Assembly (NCBI GenBank): GCA_033439765.1
Contig: JAULSN010000001.1
Span: forward strand, 8,494,001-8,558,000
Length of the DNA stretch: 64,000 nt
Direction of reading: 5' to 3'
DNA from: Lasiosphaeria ovina
Lineage: Eukaryota > Ascomycota > Sordariomycetes > Sordariales > Lasiosphaeriaceae
Shown here: positions 1-13,105 of the stretch, one piece after another
Layout of the letters: each line of letters starts with the position of its first letter
Numbering within the stretch: the stretch's first letter is position 1
Program-made: the position numbers and the translations under genes
Notes under the pieces: generated by a model
Seen by the model: only the letters and a program-made list of their open reading frames with translations
Database searches by the model: none
What the model was told of the DNA's origin: nothing

Positions 1-2231
1 GGCAAGACATGCAAGTCAGATGAAAGAGGGAGACGGGAGGGGAGCATGGTTACAATTAGTAGAGTATTGGTATCGTATTCGCCCACGTCCATATCGGAAG
101 AGGTGTCGCCGCACGGCGTGCCCGCATTAGTGGACGGTCATCCACCGTGGCCGGGCGTCGCAGGGGCGTCCTATTGGAAGCCAGAGCAGGCACGCCGAAG
201 ACTGCGGGTGCTGGTGTGGGTGTCGAGGAAAGCTGCGGCTATGAACTGGGACCGGGCTCGCGGCGACGGTGATGTAGATGAGTGCGCGAGGATGCGCGGC
301 TCCATGGCAGCGCAGACAACCGCAGGACGAGCGGCGCCGCGATTACCGACGACTCGTCGCGGGGCAGCACATGCGGAGCCTGGAAACGGAAGCTTGACTC
401 GAGCAGAAGGAGCTTTCTCTTCAAAGAAGCTGCTGCTCGGCCTGCTGCCCGTGGCTGGGGCGTCGTGATGCAAGGCCAGGTACCTGAGATGGAATGCCGA
501 TGGCGTGCGCGCGTGGCCGTCAGTTGCCCGCGTTGGACGACACCGAGGTTGCTCGAGGTCGCTCGAGGTCGTTCGAGGTTTATTTGTCGTCGACACACGT
601 GAAGTCGGCGCGACGATACTAGGGAGCGTGCAGGGGAGGTCGTTTGTGCAACCCCAGACTTGTTCTTCGGCGGTCTGGATGTACGCCTCAAAAGTTATAG
701 TGATTAGTGACCTTGGAGGTTCGTCAACTTAGGTAAGGAGCCACTGTGCAATGCGCTATGAAGAACTGATTGGGGCCTCAGCACGAGCTCCGCCAAGCGG
801 CCCCGCTCCGCCCAAAGGACGAATAGCCAAATAGGATTGGATGCAACCTCCCGAAAACTTTCCTAGGTAGGTTGCATTTGGACATTGACAGACAGTTCGG
901 TAAGTACATATTATCCAAATCCCTGAATCCCCGAATGTTGGTGCGGCACTTGGATAATGGATAGGACGATATTAGGGATTCAATGAGGTAAATAATATCA
1001 GCCTAGAAAAGCCTTTGCTTTGCTAGTGCATTTGTGGGAGTGATATAGGACTCTCGAGTTTTATATCAGGAACTCCAACAGTTACGTGATGTTCTGTCTC
1101 CCTCGGAGAAAAGCCTTCGCCAGAGCAGTAAGGGACGGGAGTGAGGCTATTCATATCTTGGACAGTTTCCCACGAACTAACATTCAGAGATTGGATTTTG
1201 ACGGATATCTATCTCCATCCTATGAATCTCAGAATATCTTAGTACAGAGATAAAATTGTTTACATCTGCTTAATCTGGGCGCACGAGAGCCAATGTCGTT
1301 AGCCTACTCGTGCGAATGGATCGTTTTATGGTAACTATTCCGTGCATATCTCAGTTTCATTAGAGCATCTGCCACGTAGTGAATCCATTATTGACTTGAG
1401 GGGCGTCCAATAATAATGGACCCGACTGTTCTTCCAGATCCAGGGCTGGGCCGTCAGCGGACGTCAAAAGGAGTTCTCCGCTGAAGATTTGAGATCCAGC
1501 GGCCGGTTGCTTCCCCACCTATAACGTGGGCGCCTGAGTTTTAGTTACAAAGGACCTTTTTGGGGCCGAATATTTGCCGTACTCCGCTCTCCGCCTTCCC
1601 AATCGAGGACAACTTTCGTAGATCCATAGGGACCGATGATGCTATTGCAGCATCTCTTATCAATAATCACGTGGACTACCCCAGTCTTGTAGGAAAGGCC
1701 GTAGGTAACCGCGATTTGAGGCTTGACGCTGCAGCGCCAACGACTCGAGAAAGCTCGAGGCCAGCAGTGCAGGCCAGGAATTTCCAGCGATTCGGGTTCT
1801 AGTGGAGACGATAAGGGAAGCCGGCAGCCAATGCGTCAGCATCAATCAAGCGTGCGCGCTACACCCTTGAGCCGACGCCGGCTTAGTCTAGCTGTCCATT
1901 CCAAGTTAAACGGGAATGGTGTTAAATAGTGATTGGAGATGTCGCAGGTCTACTCCGAAGAGCAAACCAAACCATTGACGGGTTTTCAAACTCCATTTGA
2001 CGCGATTGCTTCTGGCGGGGGTTCGAATAGCTTCTGGGACCTATCTTCTGGGACCCAGCCGAGATCCAGGCGGCTTTGACCGGCTGCGAATGCACCAAAT
2101 GCGCAGCCAAGCGCAATTGGGTTGCCCCCAAACACCACCTTGGGCTTGGCCAGGCGATAAGAGCTCCAATTGTGTCCGATAGGGGGCGGGAAGCTTGCGG
2201 CGGGCTATCTGATGAAGCGTACAGTGTTTGC
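1..2231. other. Intergenic region at the left edge, no gene recognised
   Basis: The first 600 bases are GC-rich and open in several frames on both strands, but none of the translations resembles a known protein; they are low-complexity Arg/Ser/Ala/Pro strings typical of chance ORFs. Bases 541-580 hold a degenerate tandem decamer (see the repeat entry). From about 840 to 1500 the sequence becomes AT-richer with many stops and could be old repeat remnants. An inverted pair ATTATCCAA / TTGGATAAT lies near 909-960. I cannot assign any of this to a named element. Confidence 0.5.
541..580 (+). repeat. Degenerate tandem decamer, about four copies
   Basis: Two exact copies of GCTCGAGGTC occupy 551-570, flanked by the related units CACCGAGGTT (541-550) and GTTCGAGGTT (571-580). 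This is a short local tandem array in otherwise unique GC-rich sequence. No function is implied. Confidence 0.8.
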
Positions 2232-2937
2232 TCAAGCTGTCCGCCCTGATATGTTCTCGCTCGTTTCTTTCGACCGGTGTCCAAATGTGCGGTTGAGTGT
2301 GTCGACGTATCCAATCGGCCGACCCCTAGCCACTCCAGCAAAGTCCTGCATACCCCCATAGAGGAATCCGACCACGAGGGCGGTCTTTGTGGTTCGGGCA
2401 GCCATTGGCAACGAGAAACAATCTAATTCCGAGCAATTACAGCCGTTAGCACACCGAGGGCTGGCAATTGGCTTGGGGGTGTGTGGTTTATATACTCCAA
2501 AGACTGAAGCCTCCAGCGACAGTAACGCAAGCGGTCACTGTGTTAAAGAGATCGGCGGTCTCGCGGTAGGTATCGAACATGCTTTCAATAGCAACCATGG
2601 CCGTCGTCCAGAAAGATATCTTGGCTCCCATTCGGAGGCCCTCGCGAAGACCCCCGGCAGCGACATGGTAGTTTTTGCTCTTGTGATAAAGATACCACCC
2701 TGGCGATGATGTCGGCAGTTTATGCGCATGCTCGGCGCGGAATCGAAGGCCGGCTATCGTGCTGCCTTGTGTCGTTCCCAAGCTGAGCCCTACCAGAAAT
2801 GACAAGCCCGAGGCAATGGGGATACGGACGGTGGGCGGGAGGGACAGCCGCGAGGCCCGGTTGATCTCGTCAATCTCTGCTCGAGTCCGAGGCCGGGCTA
2901 ACGCCCGGATTCGCTCCCTTTCCTCGAGAGAAGGCAT
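2232..2937 (-). CDS. Tim17/Tim22/Tim23-family-like membrane protein
   Basis: Two exons, 2496-2937 and 2232-2422, joined across a 73-bp intron (GTATAT donor, GTGCTAACG branch site, TTAG acceptor), give 210 residues. The protein begins with a charged helix (ERERIRALARPRTRAEIDE) followed by four hydrophobic, glycine-rich segments containing GLSFLVGLSLG, VAAGGLREGLRMGAK, ACVTVAGGFSLW and ALVVGFLYGGMQD. Regularly spaced small residues in four membrane spans are the hallmark of the Tim17/22/23/Pmp24 fold, whose members sit mainly in the mitochondrial inner membrane or in peroxisomes. I infer this class from the pattern alone; the exact orthologue is not recognised. It is transcribed divergently from Enp2 with 346 bp between the start codons. 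The first ATG of the open frame is used, and no upstream exon is evident. Confidence 0.72.
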
Positions 2938-3283
2938 TTGGTTACTTCGGTCTGTAGACGGAAGTTGGTTGCTACAGCTCTCTGGAGAAACCGCAGGGCT
3001 GCCAGAGGTCGTAAGCTAGGTTGAATCAGAGGATTGATGAAAGGCGCTCGGCAATTCCATCCATACCAGGCGCGCCTGTGGGGCCTGGGGGGGTGGACTG
3101 GGCTGGAAAGCGCCACAAAAGCGCCGTGGCTCGAGCTTGGGTTGACGCTAAACTAATTTCAGCCTCCCCCGCGCCCTTTAGACGCGCCCTGGCGAAACTT
3201 TCTCGAAATCTTGGGCTTTTCTGCCCAGAATTTTCGGAGATGCCCCTGGCCGAGTAGTTGTGCATGCTTCATTGTCGTCCATC
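2938..3283. promoter_or_regulatory. Shared divergent promoter region (Tim17-like gene / enp2)
   Basis: These 346 bp separate two divergent start codons, so both genes must be controlled from here or from within their neighbour. The sequence is GC-rich, with no TATA box obvious near either start. No specific transcription-factor site was recognised. Confidence 0.5.
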
Positions 3284-5415
3284 ATGAAGCTGTTAAACCC
3301 AGGAACCGTGCCCGTGTAAGTAGATGCAGTCGCTGTCCAAGGTTCTCTTCTTTACCTTCATTATACTTTTTTGCGCAGCGACGAAGATGCTGATTTTGAC
3401 TACCTAGGTATACCATCGCGGGGCCTTCGACCGCGAGACCGCTGCCCGACTGGCTGGCGCGCCGCAGGAAGCGATCGTCCAAATATGACCCCGAGAACCA
3501 GAACAACTTCGAGCTGCTACAGGAATTCGAATTCGAAGAAGGTCAGTCCCGACTGTGCTCGCGGGAACAATTTGTTTTTCTGGAAAATGCTGACACCCCT
3601 CCACAGCGAGCAACTGTGTTCGAGTCAGCGAGGATGGCAACTGGATCATGAGCTCTGGCACTTATAAGCCCCAATTTCACGTCCACTCGACGCAGGAGCT
3701 GTCTTTGTCCTTTGCGCGACACACCAAGTCTGAAAATACGACATTTCTTCTCTTGAGTTCGGACTACTCCAAGAGTCTGCACTTGCAAAGTGACCGATCC
3801 TTGGAGTTCCATACGCCGATGGGATGCCACTATGAAACTCGCCTCCCCAGGTTTGGCCGGGATCTGGCCTATATCCGCCAGAATACCGAAGTGCTTGTTC
3901 CAGCCGTCGGCCTGAGTTCGGACGGGTCCGGAATGGGCGAGGTTTTCCGGCTCGATCTCGAACGAGGCCAATACCTCCGACCGTGGCAGATTAACGTGGG
4001 GGAAGACGAAGCAATTAGTGGCTTGCAAGGCAGCATAAATGTTGGTGCGGTCAATGTTGCGGCGGTAGCGGAATCCACACACGGCCTTTGCGCCTTCGGG
4101 ACGTCAATCAGCACCGTCGAGTTCTTCGACCCGCGCACCAAGGGACGAGTCGCAGTCCTCGGAGGTCACGATGGCGAAGTCACTGCCTTGGATTTCAGCA
4201 AAGATGGGCTTTCTCTTGCGCTTGGCACAGCTCACGGCCAAATCAGCACATTTGACTTGAGAAATCCGCGGCCTCTTCTCAAGAAGGACCAGGGCATGGG
4301 ACTTCCCATCAAAAGCCTCATTCACATGACAACACCTACAGAGGAGCGCAAGTTGCTTTCTGCCGACAAGAGAATTATCAAAATATGGGACGAGCACAGC
4401 GGTGATCTCTGGACATCCATTGAGCCCATGGTCGACATCAACCATGTTGCTCATTGCCCAGATTCGGGCATGATCTTGACCGCGAACGAGGTAGGTTATG
4501 GTCATGCTGGTAAATTACTCAAGATATTGGTTTGCTAACAGACATGACAATTAGGGAAAACAAATGCACAGCTTCTTTATTCCAAACCTTGGTCTGGCGC
4601 CAAGATGGTGCCATTTCGTTGACAGTTTAGTCCACGAGATGGAGAACGAGACTAGAACCGAGACCTATGACAACTTCAAGTTCTTGACGGTGCCTGAACT
4701 GAAGGCTCTCAGCTTAGGGCATCTGGTTGGCAAGACAAATCTATTGCGGCCATATATGCACGGCTACTTTGTCGCAGCCAAGTTGTACGACCAGGCTCGC
4801 CTTATCGCCAACCCTTATATTTGGGAGGAGGAGCGGGCGAAGAGAATTAGGGAGAAGGTCGAAAAGGAGCGCGCAAGCCGAATCAGAGGTGTCAAGAAAG
4901 TCAAAGTCAACCAGAAGTTGGCTGACAAGATGTCCAAACGACAAGAAATCAAACAGAAGGCCGATATCGAGGATGCTGTGCTGGGCGACTCCCGTTTCGG
5001 TAAGCTCTTCGAAGACGAGGATTTCAAGGTCGACGAGACCAGCTGGGAGTTCCGTTCTCTCAACCCAAGTACGCAAGTGCCCGGGCGTGATGGCGCCCCT
5101 CCGGCCGCTGTCGAGGATAGCGGCGATGAGTCGAGCGATGGCGGCAGCAACGCTGGCGATGCTGGCGACGAGGTTGTCATGCAGGTCTCGTCATCACGGG
5201 TACAGGGCGGCAGGGCAAAGGACACAGCAATAGGATCCAGGGCACAGAAGTATACCCGAACCACGAAGACTCGTCCAGGCGAGGTTGTGGGGGAGAAAAA
5301 CGTAACATTTGTGCCAGAATCTAAGAGGAAGGACAAGGCGCCGCCGCCAGCTCCGGCAGACAAACGCTCAGACACGAGAAGAAGCGCGAGCACCAACACC
5401 TTCCGGCGACTATAG
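3284..5415 (+). CDS. enp2: Ribosome biogenesis protein Enp2/NOL10 (WD40 + NUC153)
   Basis: Enp2/NOL10 is a nucleolar WD40 protein of the small-subunit processome, needed for 18S rRNA maturation. Four exons (3284-3315, 3408-3541, 3607-4490, 4555-5415) with introns of 92, 65 and 64 bp encode 636 residues; yeast Enp2 is about 700. Family landmarks are in order: the N-terminal block RPLPDWLARRRKR, then TYKPQFHVHS, FGRDLAYIRQN, the repeat GTAHGQISTFDLRN, KRIIKIWD, the conserved MHSFFIPNLGLAPRWCHF and YMHGYFV. The NUC153 motif DSRFGKLFEDEDFKVDE falls near residues 494-510. The C-terminal tail is acidic, then basic. The first exon is only 32 nt; its start gives MKLLNPGTVPV, matching the usual N-terminus. 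The stop lies 240 bp from that of the convergent gene. Confidence 0.94.
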
Positions 5416-5655
5416 ACGCCAGACCCCGTTCCATTCATACCCTATATAATACAGACAAAATTATGGTATCACAGCCCCAGCGTCCTGCCGCACAACGACT
5501 CGGGCCCGCCATACACGAAATCCATTCCCTTGGAGCAAGGCCTTCGACTCACAAAGTCTGGGATTGTCGGGATACTTTGCCAACCCATAAAGCGGCGGCG
5601 CGCTTGCCTGTTGTTTCGGCCTTCATCGGCACCCTCGCTTGCAGAATGCCCCTGC

Positions 5656-6167
5656 TCACTTGCGGCTAAAGTTGTAGCGTTTCTTGTCGGGCTTGTCGGC
5701 GCCTTTTTCCAAGTCTAGCTGCTCCGGCTTGATTCGCGGCGTCGGCGGGACCTCGTCCAACTTGACCCGGCCACCTCGACCAACCGACTCTTTGACTGAT
5801 CTGGGGAATTCGGACCGCCGCGGTGTCAAGACGGTGACGACCTTCTTTGCTGATCTCCGGATGGTCTCACGAAGTGTCCATTCCCTCTTCTTAGCGATAT
5901 AGAAGAGAATCGTCATGGCAACTGCATCCCGGTCAGTCTTGCCTGGAGGCGCGAGGGCGACGTTGACTTACTGCCAAGTATCGCTACGATTGAGACAACT
6001 ACAATGATTGCAGCCAACCCTCCGCGAGATAGCTCGAATCCCCCGGTACTGGCTCCAGATGCGCCCGCCGCGTTGCCATCAACCGGCGTGTCGGGACTGG
6101 AATTATCCTGTCCATCGGTGGAAGGGTCCGAGGTCGGGAGGGGAAAGCTATGTGTCGTGGTCGCCAT
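5656..6167 (-). CDS. Small single-pass membrane protein, function unknown
   Basis: Two exons, 5972-6167 and 5656-5921, flank a 50-bp intron (GTAAGT donor, CTGAC branch, GCAG acceptor) and encode 153 residues. Residues 1-48 are Ser/Thr/Asp-rich without a cleavable signal peptide. One hydrophobic helix follows at about 50-74 (AAIIVVVSIVAILGIAMTIL). After it comes a strongly basic cytosolic-type tail beginning AKKREWTLRETIRRSAKK and ending DKKRYNFSRK. A short polar N-terminus, one transmembrane segment and a basic tail suggest a type III membrane protein, but I recognise no named family. I chose MATTTHSF as the start; the frame is open further upstream, but that stretch is low-complexity and leader-like. 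Confidence 0.75.
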
Positions 6168-8956
6168 GTCTATTGTTGTTTTTGTTTGTTCGGCAGCGAG
6201 GTCAAGCAGCCAGCTCGTGTAACCAGATAATGATCCAGGACCTGTCCTAGAACCAATACGCGGCCTACAACAGGAAAATGAGAAGAGAATAGGGATAGGA
6301 TGGGGAAGTGAGGACGGGAGACGGGGCTGAGGGGCGGCTGGTAAGTATTTAGATGGTGAGCCAGGTATAAACGGCGTGATGGGGGGGTAAAGAGAAACAG
6401 CTGTCTGGGCCTCCATGCCTATCTTCGTACTACGCGACTAGGCCTAATCCCATGCTTGGGTGCCAGGAATGCCTACCATTGTCACAGGTGCCGACTTCTC
6501 TCAGTGGTGTGCTTGCAATGTGATGCCCTGTCGCATGTTGCATCGCCGGTCTTGTGCCCATCCGCTCCCCAAGTCGTGGCACTGGCGGTAATCGCAAGGA
6601 CCAAAGCCCCTTTCGGCGGCCGTCGTGATGCGCAATTGGGCCTGGCGACCCTAGAGCCCGACGCACGATGTCTTTCGTCAGTGTGCCTGTCCCCTCTCCT
6701 CCTCAGTTGATTGGCAGTTGCCATTGCCCTCGAAGCGCCGGCATGTGTGGCACCCCTGCAGCAAAGCTTGGCCCCTGCGCAACTGAACCACCCCTTCGAA
6801 GCGACCCTTCCCAAGCACCCAATCACCATCGCCGAACAACCAAACCTTAGTGTGCAAAAGCGGCTCGGAGATCTGCCGCCATCACATCCCCCGCCCCGCC
6901 CACTTGCGTTCCTCCCCGTCGGTCGTACGCGCCGTTAACGTGCTGCATGATATACTTAGTATACATACAAGGGTCCCATCTCAGGCTCTCTCCCGCCTGC
7001 TCCACGAACGGCCGCAGTGCGAGATCGTGCAAAGCCGTAGATGACTTCTTAACTAGCTACCTTACTGACCTCATGGGTGATGGCATGCCTTGGTTAACCA
7101 TTACGCAGGTTGCTGCTGCTGTGTCAAAAAAAAACACATATCAAGGGGTTAGTCCCGCTCTCAGACTTCTTAGGAGCTGTTATATATGTAGATTATTTTG
7201 ATATTATTTTTGGATAACTGCGGGACGCTCGGGGAGGCACCGTCGGTGCCACCACTCGCCACCTTCAATGATACCAGGTATAAAAGCTACGATAACGAAG
7301 TCTGGATACCCATATCACTAGGAAATCACCGGTTATCGGCGACAGTCCTGTTCTTGATCTCGAAGACACGTTCAACCTCGTATTGGTCCAGCCTCGCTAT
7401 GAACTTGTCCCAAAAAAAGCCAAGAGTTTTGTCCTGGGTAAGTTGGGTGCGGTAGAAACAAATTGGACCTAATTATTTTTATTTTTGTCACCCGCTTGTT
7501 CTCGGCGGTGACCCGGGACGAGGCCATCCATACATACTACTACGCACACCAAACGCCACCTTTGACTGGAAAGGGCCGCTTCCGTGGCTGAGACGTGGGT
7601 GTGGTATATAGAGGTTGTAGCACTTGCCGCCGCAGTTTTTACTTCGTCGGGATTAAACCCCAACACATGTTGCGTGAGTGTGCAAGGGGACTCATTTGAG
7701 TGGACTTGCTTCTTGTGGTTTTCCGGCCAAGGCCTTGAAATACCTCTCTTGGTCCGCTAGAATGAATGGACTACTAGACTATCTTGGCATGGCCAGAAAT
7801 TTCTGGTAGTCTTTTTTCGTCTTTTTTTTTTGTTCTCCTTTAGCACGGGGCTAATTAATGTCCCAAGTCCTGCTCTTGTCCAAGCCATGCATTCTTGTAT
7901 TCTCGCCATTGCTCCATACGTAATCACTTTCACTTCAAGCGGCACCCAGAACCAATCTAGAAGTAGTGTTATTATTAGCTCCCTAGGTAATTGACTTCTA
8001 GGGAGCAGGCCGGAAATTTGGAAGCATTTGCGTTTTCATGCTTGGATGTCTTCGGAGCCCCTGAAAAGACCATAGAACCAACTCACCGTGGAGGCATGGG
8101 AGGCATCAATCAAAATGTTGCACTAGAATATCATTCCCCGTAAATAATACTTGTATTACGAATACCCACCAACACTTGTATGTCTTGCTCCGGAAAGGAG
8201 TAATTCTGGGAGGATTGAAGCTCAACCGCCCGCCAAGAAGGGAGATTGTTGACAATGCCGGAGTGCTCTGCTCTACAAGCACCAGCAATAACGAGATAAA
8301 CCCACGCATTCAACATTCTGAAGATCAAGAGCTATCAGTCAAATAAATTACCCGGGTAGCCAACCGACAAGAAGTCTTCTCCCGACCGAGAAATACAGAT
8401 CATCTGGCTCGCGGAATTGGACCTAGTTGAATTCCCAAATATAAACCACCCCGGGCCACAGCTACAACTACGTCCCTTCAATATCATTGTTTCTTATTGG
8501 ATACTGGCTAGTGTTTCCATTCCGAGCCCGAGTTCTTTGGCAAAGCCCCTTCCTGAGGGAGGAAGGCACGATGGCTACTACTCGACGTCACGAAGCAGCC
8601 CGCGTACCTAGAGGAGACAGTGGATAGCAGACCCCAGATTGCGCTTTCCCTTCTGGCTCAACACACCTCCTTACTGTCTTGGTACTTCATCTTTGCCTAG
8701 TAAACTTCTTGCAAGGGAGCTCCCCCATTTTCGACTGGATTTATCGACGACACCATCCCCAAGCGAATTGCTAGAACCTCAAGCCACCCCCTGATTTCGA
8801 AGCACTATTGTTCTACCATACGCCCCGAGAAAGCACCATTTTATCTCGCTTTTGTCCGTGGCGGCCCCTGTGCTCTTTGCATGTCTTCCTTCTTGTTCGA
8901 TTGGCAGTCGATTGCTACGAAGCCTCTAGCTGCCGAACTCTAGAGTTCTCGAGAAC
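6168..8956. other. Long intergenic region, no gene recognised
   Basis: About 2.8 kb. The part to roughly 6950 is GC-rich leader-like sequence of the minus-strand membrane-protein gene. From 7040 to 8350 the sequence is AT-richer with frequent stops in all frames. From about 8600 it is pyrimidine-rich, as expected for the 5' leader of the coiled-coil gene starting at 8957. No RNA gene, repeat array or protein family was recognised. Confidence 0.5.
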
Positions 8957-11900
8957 ATGGAGCCCTCATCTCCAGGACGGCATCAAGTCGTCGATACTCT
9001 TGATGCCATGTCGACTGAGGACTTCTTCAAAGACTCCCTCGAAGACCAGACCGACAACGGCCTAAAAGATTCGGATCTTCCATTCTACCCGCGCTCGCCC
9101 CCGGCTACCAAGGAAACTTTGCCGAAGTCAACTCCGGCTGAAACGACCTACGGCGAAAATATGCTTCTACAGAAGCCCACGCTCACTCCCCCGTCAAATG
9201 ATTACAAGTTCGGCCCGGCGATGCCCCTTGCCCCAGGCCAATTTACGCAACGCATCAAGGCCGCCCCCTTTCCTCGTCAGAAAGATGATCAGCCTCCTCC
9301 GTCTCCTAAACAGCCAGTTGCTCAATTGGAAGTAGTTGGCTTGCCGCTTGATTCCAACACCGACGTGTTGATGCATGGGGCTTCAGATGGAAAACCTTTC
9401 TCCGAGGAACTAGTTGCGCCTGGCACATCGAGTCATTCCCAAGATGTCGCGCTGACAAGCAAACATTGCCCAAATAAGGTTGTTCTTTTAAAACCAATTC
9501 CAGAAGAAGACGGGATACAATGCTCGCATCATATCGTCCCTTTCCTGGGCCCCCCGCCAAGCGACGCGGCGCCGTCTCCAGTTCAACGCCCAGAGATCCG
9601 GAATGAACCAATACTTCAAGTCCCTACCCGCGAGAACGAACATCCGCCAGACGTCTTGTTTTCCGGAGATGAAAGTGCAGAGAGTTTTATACCCAGCTCA
9701 GATGCCCACTTGACACATTCCTCTCGGCTACACGCAGAACGTGGAGAGGGCCAGAGAAATGTGTCTCGCGATGAGAGGGAAGTTTCGAATAACTGGGTGC
9801 CTAAGTCCCGGGATGACACAGACACCGAAATGAGAGCTTCCAGGCACAAGAATTCGCAATTGCCGTTCGTTGATGACGCCTCTCCACCCAAACGCCACTC
9901 CTCACGGCATCAGACTCAGACTCAGGCGAAAAACCGTCCTCTAAAAGAGGTAGACCGGACAAGCAATCAACTAAACACAAAGCACCGCCCTCGTCCAGTC
10001 TCTGGGAGCTCAAATGTCTCGAAACGGAGGCTGGCAAGCGAGTCGCCACCAGCAAACTTGACCTCTATGCAACCGAATATGATCAACCATCAATTCATGA
10101 TTGAGATAGTAGGATTGCTCAACCATTATACCATCAAGCAAAATTCAGCACTGAAAGAGAGGGAAGCAGACTACGAGGAAAAGATTAAGATCTTTACGGA
10201 AAAACTCCAGGTGAAGACCGAGGCCGTAGCGCAGCATGCCGCTCGGATCAAATCACAGACTACAGAGATCAACAGCCTTCACAAGAGCAGGGCGGCAATG
10301 GAAGATCAAATTCGATGTATGGAGGGCAAAATTGAGGCATCCCAAGTCCAAACTAAGACGGCAGAGGACAGGTACCGCAGCTTGAGAGAACACTTGAACT
10401 TTGCAGTTGAAGAGCAGCAGAATTTGTACCATCTTACAAAGAAGCACTATGAAGATGCGATGGAACAGGCTCGAGCTATGGAGCAGGCCCAAAAAGCAAC
10501 TGCGGAGGAGGCAGTACAGAAGGCAGATATGATACGGGAGCAAATGCTCGAAAAGGTTCGCCTTGTCGTCGCTCAAAATAAGATGGAGGCACAAGAATGT
10601 GAGTATCAGCCATTCAGGCGAGCTTTAGAATATACTAACAAATTTCCAGTGTATACGAAGATTAATTCTTTGACATTGCAAATCCAAGACAAGGACGCAG
10701 AGCTGCAGCAGGAAAAAAAGGCCACCCAAACACTGTCCGAAGAGCTGCATAATCTCCAAGCCTCAAGCAGAGGGTTTGAGGCGTTATCTGCCCAAAACCA
10801 GCAGATGACAGAAAAGCTGAATGCTCAATTAGGTCGAAGTGTCGAGCTTCAAACGAAGTTCGAAGAAAACACTCACGAGAAGTAAGTGATAGCTATTGAG
10901 CCGATATCCTGACATCAATGCGCGTAAAGATTCTCTTGGAGAGCATCTGAAAACATTGTCAACGATGCTAATTGAAATAAACATTAATAGACTCACCTCG
11001 ATGACCGAAAAGCTTGAAAATCTGGTAAATCTGACGACAAGCCAGCCTGACTTACTCGCTGGCGTCCGGGAGTTGCACCATGAAGCAGCTGACAGGTGAG
11101 CAAATACGCCGTGTTGCCCACCTTGCCGTTCGCTTGTCCTGACCGCCAAAGCGTTGCATCTAAGCTGAAATCATTCTTCGAGTCTCATGGGTCAAACAAA
11201 GAATCAACTGATCAACTCGTTGAAGTCGTCAATACCCAGATGGGAAAGATACTGGAACAACTTGACAACCAGCAGGACGCGTTGGGCCAGAAGTTGGAGA
11301 AGAAACTGGAAGAGAACGGCACGCTTTCCAGTTTATTGAAGACGAAGGAAGCCGAATGCCAGCAACGCGAGGCTGAAGTCGATGAGATGAGAAAGGTCTC
11401 GTTGCGGCAGATGGACAAGATACGGAGCCTTCAAGAAGAAATCCATGAAATGGAGACTGCCATCTACGACAGTACAGAGAAATATCATCGCCTACAAGAC
11501 TCTGAGACCGAGGTTTCGTGTCTGACAGAAACCCTCAGCGCCAAAGAATCCATGATTGCGGAGCTCGAAAAGAAACTGGAGGCAAAGGATGGCACATATC
11601 GAGCCGAAGTGCAGCAATTCACTGCAAGTGTTCTCGGGTTCAACAAAACAATCCAGACAATGGATTCCACACTGAAAGCCACAGCTGATAAAGCAGTCAG
11701 TATTGCTCGCATGGAAGCCAAAGTCGAGATTGAAAAAGCCAAAACGGAAGCCAAGGAGGTCTTACACCGCACACAACAACAGCTGGATTACATGACCAGT
11801 CAGACAACGAGCCTCAAGCAAGCACTGCACGAAAAGGAACAGAAAGAGCGTGATGGCATTGCCACAACAGAGTCGCTCAGAGAGAGCCTCTCCATTGCCG

Positions 11901-13105
11901 AGGAACGGTATAAGACCATGGCCGACGACGTCAAGCAACAAGCTGCAAAAGCTGAGCAATTTCGGAATCAAGAGTCGGCCAAACTTCAAAAGATTACTAC
12001 CGAGCTTGATGCTGCCATGGAAAGGGGACTCAAGTCTGATGGGGATTTCCGCCGCTTGTGTGTGAAGGCTAATGCGTTCTTTGACGTCTTGAAGCAGTGG
12101 ACTACTAAGGAGGGGCTTATCACTGAAATCGATATTAGCTTCGATACCTTCTTCGGAGACGGTGAAGCTGACGAGACAGGACCGAAACTCGTACAGGCGC
12201 TTGGAAAGTTGATGGATTCTCTGAGATCCCATGCTCTTGTGGGTAGAGGTCCTTCGGAGCCCTTGAGGGAGACCAATCGGGATGCCGAACATCACTTTCA
12301 GAGTGAAGACATACTTTCGCAGCTCTCATCATTGGACGGCTCTAATTCAGCCTACTATCGGGACCACCAGGGCGACAGCAGGAGCACGCTAAACAAGGAC
12401 GAGGGGATAGATACACCTGGAAATGGCGATCAGTCAGGCATTACCTTCCCATCTAACGACTTCACGGTTCTTCAAGCCCGTAATAGACGTGTCGTCGTCC
12501 GCAGCCCTGCAAATGACCTGGGCGGACCTGTCCCGCCTTCTATTGACCAGGAGAAGAAACAGAGGAGTCTAGCCCGGCAGCCAAAATCCATTCTGAAGCG
12601 TATCACTGGAAGCATGTCCCAACATGGCGACGCTCAGGAAAGCTCACCAGACCAGGGTGTGCCTGCCAGAAGCTCTAATACGCCTCCAATCACCGAGCCT
12701 ATTCTCACAGATGTAATGGCCCAAGAAGCGCAAGTTAAGAGCTCCCATGACAAGCGACCTGAACGGGCACCGAGACCCAAGCAGAGCACGGGTAAGCCGC
12801 GGAAAACACATTCACACAAACGGAAGCGCTCGGAGAGTCCGCAGAGATTTGGAGACTCAGTTGGTCTCTCAAAGCAGACCAGAGAACCTGGTGTGAAGCG
12901 TCTGTCGTCGCTTGACATGCTAGGGGAGGAAGTATTCAAGAGTGAGACTGGGCCGACCCAAGCTTTCCCCAACGCACCTCAGCAAACTCAGTGGGCATTT
13001 AAAGGGACAGTACAGCCGCGCAAGAACGCAACTCTTGTAAACAAGCCCAAGACTAGAACTTATGGTTCCAGAAACGGCGTCACAGCATCCCAGGAAAGCC
13101 AGTAA
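8957..13105 (+). CDS. Large coiled-coil protein, possibly meiotic or spindle-related
   Basis: Exons 8957-10598, 10650-10881, 10991-11095 and 11152-13105 encode 1,310 residues. The 51-bp intron at 10599 (GTGAGT...TACTAAC...CCAG) is in frame, so an unspliced reading looks intact. The third junction is least certain: only an acceptor at 10990 restores the frame from the GTAAGT donor at 10882. Residues 1-370 are Pro/Ser-rich and disordered. About 375-975 form long heptad coiled coils, and the rest is basic with an SHKRKRSES nuclear-localisation-like stretch. I recognise no catalytic domain. Large fungal coiled-coil proteins of this build include synaptonemal complex and spindle-pole components (Sordaria Sme4, for example), but assignment to them is a guess. 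The frame continues past the TAA at 13103 (see findings). Confidence 0.8.

Noticed and set aside
46..732. Overlapping ORFs of 75-150 codons on both strands at the left edge
   Set aside because: They overlap each other in a GC-rich stretch, are low in complexity and show no domain or splice logic, so they look like chance.
2016..2032. GGGTTCGAATAG resembling a tRNA B box
   Set aside because: No A box, acceptor stem or anticodon arm can be built around it.
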